In this document: positions 58,840-64,000 of the stretch, one piece after another
Layout: the number at the start of each line of letters is the position of its first letter
How positions within the stretch are numbered: the stretch's first letter is position 1
Assembly: GCF_900155565.1 (NCBI RefSeq)
Contig: NZ_FUHM01000002.1
Location: 2,170,001 to 2,234,000 of the forward strand
Direction: 5' to 3'
DNA length: 64,000 bases
Origin: Anaerosalibacter sp. Marseille-P3206
GTDB lineage: Bacteria > Bacillota > Clostridia > Tissierellales > Sporanaerobacteraceae
Notes under the pieces: model-generated
What the model was told of the DNA's origin: nothing
Databases searched by the model: none
Seen by the model: only the letters and a program-made list of their open reading frames with translations
Position numbers and translations under genes: made by a program

Positions 58840-60089
58840 CTGTAGATACTTTAACTACTGTAAGGAAATTAAAAGAAAATGGAGTTGAAGTATATTTCGA
58901 GAAAGAAAATATTTTTACAATGGATAGTAAAGGTGAACTTCTAATAACCATAATGAGTTCTCTAGCTCAAGAGGAAAGCCGCTCAATTTCTGAAAATGTA
59001 ACATGGGGACATAGGAAAAGATTTTCAGATGGAAAAGTAAGCCTTCCATATGGCCAATTCCTTGGATATGAAAAAGGTGAGGATGGCCTTCCTAAAATAG
59101 TAGAAAAGGAAGCAGAAATTGTTAGAAAGATTTATAGATTGTTTCTTAAAGGAAAGACTCCTTCAGGTATAGCTAAAGAACTTACAGAAGAAAACATACC
59201 AACTCCTGGAGGAAAGAAAGTATGGTGTAGTTCAACGGTACAAAGCATTTTACAAAATGAAAAATATAAAGGGGATGCACTATTACAAAAGTCTTATACA
59301 GTTGATTTTCTAACAAAGAAGAAAAAGATTAATGAAGGAGAAGTTCCACAATATTATGTAGAGAATAGCCATCCAGCTATTATTGAACCAGAAACCTTTG
59401 ACCTAGTGCAACTTGAGATGAAAAAACGAAAGGAAGCAAAAGGCTACAAGACAGGAGGAAGCTGCTTTTCTGGAAAATTAGTATGTGGTGAATGTGGAAG
59501 CTTTTATGGAAGTAAAGTTTGGCACTCAAATAGTAAATATAAAAGAACCATATGGCAATGCAACTACAAGTTTAAGAATGAAAAGAAATGCAAGACTCCA
59601 CACATCTATGAAGACCAGATTAAAGAAGCATTTATAAAAGCTTTTAATAGCTTAATAGAAGATAAAGAAGAAATTATAACGGGCTATGAAGTTATATTAG
59701 AAGAACTTCTAGACACAACAAAGCTTGAAAAGAAGGCAGCTAATATTCAAAATGAGATGGAAGTTGTAGAAGAATTATTTAGAAAAATGGTTGATGAGAA
59801 TTCTAGAAAGACTATGGACCAAAAGGAATACTCAAAAAAGTATAATGAGTTAGCTGAAAGATATAAAAAGGCTCAAGATGAATTAACCGAAGTTGAAGAA
59901 AAGCATCAAGAAAACAAAGTTAGAAAAGATAGCATAGATACCTTTATAGACAGACTTAAAAGCCAAGAAACAATTTTAACAGATTTCGATGAAGCTTTAT
60001 GGACATCTACTATAGATAAGGTAGTTATTGAAAATGATATTACATTCCACTTCAAGGATGGAACAGAAATTAGACAGGAATTATCATAA
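58840..60089 (+). CDS. Large serine recombinase, exon 2 (3' part)
   Basis: After intron removal the frame runs 'TVDTLTTVRKLKENGVEVYFEKENIFTMDSKGELLITIMSSLAQEESRSISENVTWGHRKRF' (end of the catalytic domain), then the recombinase domain (about codons 70-180 of this part), a zinc-ribbon 'KLVCGECGSFYGSKVWHS...WQCNYKFKNEKKCKTPHIYE' and a coiled coil (about 290-380), ending 'FKDGTEIRQELS'. Large serine recombinases integrate and excise islands at specific sites. This one is probably part of the island's mobility set, though it depends on splicing and on an uncertain 5' end. The tail and following terminator are echoed downstream at 62128 and 63820. Confidence 0.9.
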
Positions 60090-60240
60090 AAAACTAGACC
60101 CTGCTGGTTTAAAGGTTATAAGGCCTTAGACTAGCGGGTTATTTTTTATTTCAAATAAAATTTAATAGAAATTAGCTAATATATTTGATAGAATAAAAGA
60201 AATCAAGGTTATGTGATTAAAATAATTGATGTATATATGT
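60058..60240 (+). repeat. Recombinase-tail/terminator/leader module, copy 1
   Basis: Contains the last codons of the recombinase (GATGGAACAGAAATTAGACA), a terminator hairpin (CCTGCTGGTTTAAAGG / CCTTAGACTAGCGGG, then ATTTTTT, 60099-60146) and an AT-rich leader with 'GAAATTAG', 'TTTGATAGAATAAA' and 'GAAATCAAGG' blocks. Copies 2 (62128-62300) and 3 (63820-63990) share these blocks in the same order. Each copy separates cargo genes. Confidence 0.85.
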
Positions 60241-60286
60241 AAAATTATGTGTTCAGTAATTATTAATATAATAGGTGGTGCTAAGA

Positions 60287-60667
60287 TTGAATAGAAAACA
60301 AATAATTTTAGATTTCTGGCAAGATGTTGCTAACCAAAATGCAAACAATTTACAGAACTATTTTTTATCTAATGCTACTATTAAATGGCATAATACAAAT
60401 GAACAATTTTCAGTAGAAGAATATATAAGAGCAAATTGCGAGTATCCAGGAGATTGGTGTGGTGAGGTTGAAAGAATAGAATTGGTAGGGAATTTAGGAA
60501 TTACAGCTACAAGGGTTTGGCTGTCAGATAATAGCGCCTCTTTCCATGCAACTTCATTTTTTGAATTTATTGACGATAAAATCATATCTCTTAATGAGTA
60601 TTGGGGGGATGATGGAGTTGCCCCACAATGGAGATTAGATAAAGAAATTGGCAAACCAATAAAGTAA
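60287..60667 (+). CDS. NTF2-like (SnoaL-type) protein
   Basis: A 126-residue single-domain protein with an NTF2-like pattern: 'RKQIILDFWQDVANQNANNLQNYFLSNATIKWHNTNEQFSVEEYIRANCEYPGDW' (about 3-57), then 'IELVGNLGITATRVWLSDNSASFHATSFFEFIDDKIISLNEYWGDDG'. It is probably a small cytoplasmic enzyme or ligand binder; no catalytic assignment is possible. The start is a TTG (60287) behind AGGTGGTG. It lies between the recombinase and the phosphotransferase gene as island cargo. Similar SnoaL-type genes are often found beside resistance genes, which gives no function. Confidence 0.75.
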   Translation: MNRKQIILDFWQDVANQNANNLQNYFLSNATIKWHNTNEQFSVEEYIRANCEYPGDWCGEVERIELVGNLGITATRVWLSDNSASFHATSFFEFIDDKIISLNEYWGDDGVAPQWRLDKEIGKPIK

Positions 60668-60782
60668 GGATTATACAAAGCTGATTAAATTCAAATTACT
60701 TAATTTTAAAGGACAAAATAATTATAAGAGTAATGAACATCATTTATTTTATGTGTATTATATAGATTTAAGGAGGATAGCA

Positions 60783-61568
60783 TTGAACCAACCAAATAAG
60801 ATAAAAGAGATAATTGGGGGCATACCTTATTCAATAGATACAATCGGAATGTCAAACGCAAAAGTGATTTGCTTTGAAGATATGGTATTAAAGATTGAAA
60901 AGCAACAGGAGGAATCAGATAATGAGCACATAATGATGTCATGGATATCTGATAAACTTCCTGTCCCAAGAGTCTTATGTTTTGAAAAGCATAATGGGAT
61001 AAACTATCTACTAATGAGCAGAATTAAAGGCAAGATGTCATGTTCATCAGAACTACTTGAAAATCCAATGCATTTAGTAAAATTGTTAGCGGATGGCTTG
61101 AAAATGCTATGGGGTGTTGACATATCTAAATGTCCATTTAATAATTCAATTGACAATAAATTAAGACAGGCTGAGTTTCGTGTTCGAAATAACCTTTGTG
61201 ATATGGAAGATGCAGAGCCCACAACTTATGGGGCTGAAGGGTTTGAAAGTCCAGAAAAATTATTACAATGGTTAAAGGAAAACAAACCAGATGAAGAGCT
61301 TGTATTTTCTCATGGAGACTATTGTCTGCCCAATATTATTATTAAAGATGATAAAATTAATGGTTTTATAGATTTAGGGAGAAGCGGTATTGCCGATAAA
61401 TACCAGGATATTGCTCTTTGTTATAGAAGCTTACAGCATAACTATGATGGAAAGTATGGAGGAAAGGTGTATGAAGGGTTTGATGCCTCAATACTTTTTG
61501 AGGAGTTAAATATAGTACCAGATTGGAATAAAATCAAATATTTTATTCTACTGGATGAATTGTTTTAA
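60783..61568 (+). CDS. Aminoglycoside 3'-phosphotransferase-like protein
   Basis: A 261-residue kinase of the APH(3') family. The nucleotide-binding part has 'MVLKIEK' (Lys, about 38) and 'YLLMSRIKGKMS' (hinge); the catalytic loop is 'FSHGDYCLPNIII' (about 175-187; HGD-x4-N), the metal-binding Asp is in 'GFIDLGRSGIADKYQDIALCYRSL' (about 194-217), and the C-terminus ends 'YFILLDELF', as in APH(3')-III-type enzymes. It would transfer phosphate from ATP to kanamycin/neomycin-type drugs; the actual spectrum is inference. The start is a TTG at 60783 after AAGGAGG. It is cargo of the island. Confidence 0.85.
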   Translation: MNQPNKIKEIIGGIPYSIDTIGMSNAKVICFEDMVLKIEKQQEESDNEHIMMSWISDKLPVPRVLCFEKHNGINYLLMSRIKGKMSCSSELLENPMHLVKLLADGLKMLWGVDISKCPFNNSIDNKLRQAEFRVRNNLCDMEDAEPTTYGAEGFESPEKLLQWLKENKPDEELVFSHGDYCLPNIIIKDDKINGFIDLGRSGIADKYQDIALCYRSLQHNYDGKYGGKVYEGFDASILFEELNIVPDWNKIKYFILLDELF

Positions 61569-61619
61569 TTATGTGTTATCTATAAACTAGAATATATATA
61601 AAAAAGCCTTTGTAGGTAG

Positions 61620-61660
61620 GTGCACAATTTAGCGTTAATATACCTTTTAGCGTTAATCGA
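61620..61660. repeat. GTGCA-TTTAGCG elements at the island's right end
   Basis: GTGCACAATTTAGCGTTA (61620-61637) and TTTTAGCGTTA (about 61647) match, in inverted orientation, the element at 51067-51084. They lie about 60 bases before the right direct repeat. Confidence 0.65.
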
Positions 61661-61696
61661 ATATTGCTAAATTGTATTAAGATTGGAGTCATTAGA

Positions 61697-61751
61697 CATA
61701 AAAGAACTTAAATATTGATACAATAGAAACTCCTTGATTTCAAGGGGTTTT
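61697..61751 (+). repeat. Right 55-bp direct repeat (candidate attR)
   Basis: Identical to 50963-51017, including a copy of the ssrA terminator hairpin. Here it is not attached to a tmRNA 3' end (preceding bases GGAGTCATTAGA). The rest of the 316-base gap between the phosphotransferase and YgiT genes holds only AT-rich leader sequence. Confidence 0.85.
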
Positions 61752-61883
61752 GTTGTTTTTGGGGGATAAAATTAAGATAGGATTTTTATATCTAGTAAAT
61801 AAGAATAGTATATTATTCCTATTTACAGTATAATATAATTAAGGCAATTAGAGTAATAGGAAAATAGATCCATGGAGGTAAAT

Positions 61884-62114
61884 ATGAATTGCATTCTTTG
61901 CAAGGCTAATTTAACAAAAGGAAAGGTAAATCATATTGTTGATTTAAGGGAAGGAATAATCATTATAAAAAATGTGCCTGCCAACATCTGTGATCAGTGT
62001 GGTGAATATTACTTGGATACTAAAACGGCCCTAGAAATAGAATCTATGGTAGATGAAATAAAGAAAAACAAGGCGGAAGTATTTATTGTAAATTATGATG
62101 AAATGGTAGCTTAA
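61884..62114 (+). CDS. YgiT-type zinc-finger protein (orphan antitoxin-like)
   Basis: A 76-residue protein starting 'MNCILCKANLTKGKVNHIVDLREGIIIIKNVPANICDQCGEYYLD': two CxxC pairs (Cys3/Cys6 and 'CDQC') as in the zinc-binding half of MqsA/YgiT. The C-terminal DNA-binding domain of full MqsA is absent; such short versions normally pair with an upstream DUF4258-type toxin gene. Here no toxin gene is found: upstream is only the direct-repeat leader. The ATG at 61884 follows GGAGGT. It may be a leftover of a toxin-antitoxin pair lost by recombination. Confidence 0.85.
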   Translation: MNCILCKANLTKGKVNHIVDLREGIIIIKNVPANICDQCGEYYLDTKTALEIESMVDEIKKNKAEVFIVNYDEMVA

Positions 62115-62127
62115 TGGCATAAGATGA

Positions 62128-62300
62128 GGATGGAACTAAAATTAAACAGGAAATATTATAAAAATTAAAACCTGCTGGTTTAAAAGCGATAAAGCCATAG
62201 ACTAGTGGGTTATTTTTTGTTTTAATTTGGTAGGAATTAGTTAATATATATGATAAAATAAAGGAAATCAAGGATATGTGATTAAAATAATGGATCTATT
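62128..62300 (+). repeat. Recombinase-tail/terminator/leader module, copy 2
   Basis: Begins with a decayed recombinase tail reading 'DGTKIKQEIL*' (compare 'DGTEIRQELS*' at 60089), then the CCTGCTGGTTTAAA...TAGACTAGTGGGTTATTTTTT terminator and the AT-rich leader. Precedes the GNAT gene. Confidence 0.8.
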
Positions 62301-62365
62301 GTATAGTTAAAATAATAGACAATTCAATAAAATTGCGTAAATATCGATGTTTGGAGGACTTAATA

Positions 62366-62836
62366 ATGAATTATAGAAAAATTGAGCTTGATAGTAGTAA
62401 TATCGACAAGAAATCAGAATTGCTTTTAATGCAGATTGCAAAATGGCATAATCTCACACCAAAACTATGGATACCAGATTATAAAGTTACAACAGCAGAA
62501 ATAGAAGAAACAGTACTAAAAATTCAAAATACAAGAAATGAAGATTTGTTACTTGTTGTTGCGGAAGATGAACTAGGCCATATACAGGGATTTATATGGG
62601 CTTGCAAACAAGAGAAATCTCAAGATAGTGCTATGATTTTATCTTTATATGTAACAGAGGATTATAGGGGCCAGGGGGTAGCTACAAAACTAAAAAAAAT
62701 ATTGGAGGAATGGTGTCGGATTGGAGGAATAAAAACAATAGAAACAACAGTACATTATAAGAATAATAGTATGATGGAATTAAATCGAAAACTTGGGTAT
62801 ACTCCTGGAATAGTATATATGACAAAAAAATTATAA
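62366..62836 (+). CDS. GNAT-family N-acetyltransferase
   Basis: A 156-residue acetyltransferase. 'AMILSLYVTEDYRGQGVATKLKKILEEWC' (about 92-120) is the acetyl-CoA binding motif A (R/Q-x-x-G-x-G/A, here RGQGVA), followed by 'ETTVHYKNNSMMELNRKLGYTPGIVYMTKKL', the standard C-terminal motif B. The substrate could be an antibiotic, an amine or a protein; nothing here decides it. The ATG at 62366 follows TTGGAGG. It lies between module copy 2 and the AraC-type gene as accessory cargo. Confidence 0.87.
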   Translation: MNYRKIELDSSNIDKKSELLLMQIAKWHNLTPKLWIPDYKVTTAEIEETVLKIQNTRNEDLLLVVAEDELGHIQGFIWACKQEKSQDSAMILSLYVTEDYRGQGVATKLKKILEEWCRIGGIKTIETTVHYKNNSMMELNRKLGYTPGIVYMTKKL

Positions 62837-62931
62837 GAAGTATACTTCTAAAAAGACAAAACATAACACAAAAAGTCGGGAAAAATCCCTTGATAAGAGA
62901 TAAGATATATTTACAGATAGGGGTGATAAAT

Positions 62932-63792
62932 ATGGGATGGGTTGAAGGAATTGGTAGGGCTATTAATTATATTGAAGATAATATCACAGAAGAAATTTCA
63001 ATAGAGGATATTGCAGAAAAAGCATTTATATCTCCATTTTATTTCCAAAAAGGTTTTACAATGCTTTGTGGTTTTACGGTTGGAGAGTATATTAGACAAC
63101 GTAGGCTTACGCTTGCTGGTAGTGAACTTATTTCTACTGATAAAAGGATTATCGATATTGCAGTGAAATATGGCTACACCTCAGCAGATAGTTTCACAAA
63201 GGCTTTTACCCGATTTCATGGTGTTACACCTACTGCAGTCCGAAAAGATGGAGCAATGGTTAAATCATTTGCCCCACTAAAAATCAAATTCTCATTGGAA
63301 GGTGGTTATATTATGGATTACAAAATTGTAGAAAAAGATTCATTCACTATTATGGGTGTATCAAGGATGTTTAAGTATGATAATGCAACTATGACAATTC
63401 CACAGTTTTGGACAGAGCATTATCAAACAGGAAAGGGTAAGTTTGTATGTGGAATGTACGGGATATGTATAGATGAGAGCATGGTGGATTCAGATGAATT
63501 CGAGTACTTAATTGCAGATAATTATAATCCATGTTTGGAAATACCTGATGGTTTTGTTACAAAGGTTATACCTAAACATACATGGGCTATTTTTGCTTGT
63601 AAGGGTGCATTGCCAAAATCTTTGCAGGATGTGAATAAAAAGATCTATTCAGAATGGCTGCCTAATTGTAGAGATTACGAAATTGCAGCAGGTTATAATG
63701 TTGAAATGTATACCAATATAGCTGATTATCCAAAGGGTAATCAGGATGAAAACTATTATAGTGAAATTTGGATTCCTGTCAAAGAAAAATAA
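62932..63792 (+). CDS. AraC-family regulator with GyrI-like effector domain
   Basis: A 286-residue regulator. Residues about 1-105 contain the two AraC helix-turn-helix motifs ('ISIEDIAEKAFISPFYFQKGFTMLCGFTVGEYIRQRRL' and 'IIDIAVKYGYTSADSFTKAFTRFHGVTPT'). Residues about 130-285 are a GyrI-like small-molecule-binding domain ('DYKIVEKDSFTIMGVSRMF' ... 'YSEIWIPVKEK'), as in Rob and multidrug-responsive activators. The ATG at 62932 fits GGGGTGATAA; the longer frame has no ribosome site. It may control drug-response genes, possibly the adjacent GNAT gene; this is inference. Confidence 0.9.
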   Translation: MGWVEGIGRAINYIEDNITEEISIEDIAEKAFISPFYFQKGFTMLCGFTVGEYIRQRRLTLAGSELISTDKRIIDIAVKYGYTSADSFTKAFTRFHGVTPTAVRKDGAMVKSFAPLKIKFSLEGGYIMDYKIVEKDSFTIMGVSRMFKYDNATMTIPQFWTEHYQTGKGKFVCGMYGICIDESMVDSDEFEYLIADNYNPCLEIPDGFVTKVIPKHTWAIFACKGALPKSLQDVNKKIYSEWLPNCRDYEIAAGYNVEMYTNIADYPKGNQDENYYSEIWIPVKEK

Positions 63793-63819
63793 TTATGTAG
63801 AATAGGATAATTAAGGTTT

Positions 63820-63990
63820 ATAAAAAGTAAAACTCACTGGTTTTAAAGAGATAATGCTTTAGACTAGTGGGTTGTTTTTTATTTCAAATAAAATCTAATA
63901 GAAATTAGTTAATATATTTGATAGAATAAAGGAAATCAAGGATACGTGATTAAGATGATTGATGTATATCTGTAAGAAAGTGTGCGATAT
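63820..63990 (+). repeat. Recombinase-tail/terminator/leader module, copy 3
   Basis: Starts after the AraC-type gene with a degenerate tail, then CTCACTGGTTTTAAAG...TAGACTAGTGGGTTGTTTTTT and the leader, which is closer to copy 1 (ATTTCAAATAAAAT shared) than to copy 2. It runs to the window end, where a further cargo gene may begin. Confidence 0.8.
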
Positions 63991-64000
63991 ATGAAAGATG

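Overview
The window is AT-rich (low-GC) DNA with AGGAGG-type ribosome binding sites and many TTG/GTG starts. It reads as the chromosome of an anaerobic, amino-acid-fermenting Firmicute, most likely a clostridium or a member of the Tissierellia. The strongest evidence is a complete selenocysteine-containing glycine reductase operon (18.4-26.2 kb) behind a glycine riboswitch. A glycine-producing kbl gene, a K+-dependent-type membrane pyrophosphatase, sigma-54 and a probable cobalamin transporter fit the same lifestyle. The assignment is inferred from gene content, not from a marker tree.

Layout. 1-4 kb (minus strand): a PadR / DUF1700 / DUF4097 envelope-stress type operon cut by the window edge, a RodA/FtsW-family protein and a TtcA-like thiolation enzyme. 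4-18 kb (plus strand): housekeeping genes: queG, kbl, nth, a long FtsA-like protein, a VanW protein, a BtuFCD-type importer, a HAD phosphatase, trmL and a Na/Pi symporter. 18.1-26.2 kb: glycine riboswitch, then grdX-trxB-trxA-grdE-grdA-grdB-grdC-grdD; grdA and grdB each read through an in-frame TGA as selenocysteine. 26.3-31 kb: a BMP-family (nucleoside-type) ABC importer. 31.1-32.6 kb (minus strand): a TPR/HTH regulator of RRNPP architecture followed by a tiny secreted-peptide-like ORF, a candidate quorum-sensing pair. 32.9-44 kb: rpoN, then the central glycolytic operon cggR-gap-pgk-tpiA-gpmI-eno, then secG and hppA. 44-51 kb: hydrolase, a membrane-anchored MurF-like ligase, ddl, rnr, smpB and the tmRNA gene ssrA.

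From 51 kb to the end the window is an accessory region beginning exactly at the 3' end of ssrA. A 55-bp perfect direct repeat (50963-51017 and 61697-61751) brackets it. Inside are a truncated zinc-ribbon gene, a decayed IS3 copy, phage-type genes, an AbiF-like HEPN protein with a probable structured RNA in front of it, a decayed IS21 copy, a serine recombinase split by a group II intron, an NTF2-like gene and an aminoglycoside phosphotransferase gene. Beyond the right repeat lie an orphan YgiT-type zinc-finger gene, a GNAT acetyltransferase and an AraC/GyrI-like regulator. A repeated ~150-180-bp module (recombinase tail, terminator, leader) separates these cargo genes three times.

How it fits together. 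Kbl can make glycine from threonine breakdown. Glycine binding to the riboswitch should permit transcription of the reductase, which uses electrons delivered by its own TrxB/TrxA pair and yields acetyl phosphate. The glycolytic operon, pyrophosphatase and transporters supply the remaining energy metabolism. The end of the window is a hotspot where defence, resistance and mobility genes have accumulated and partly decayed.
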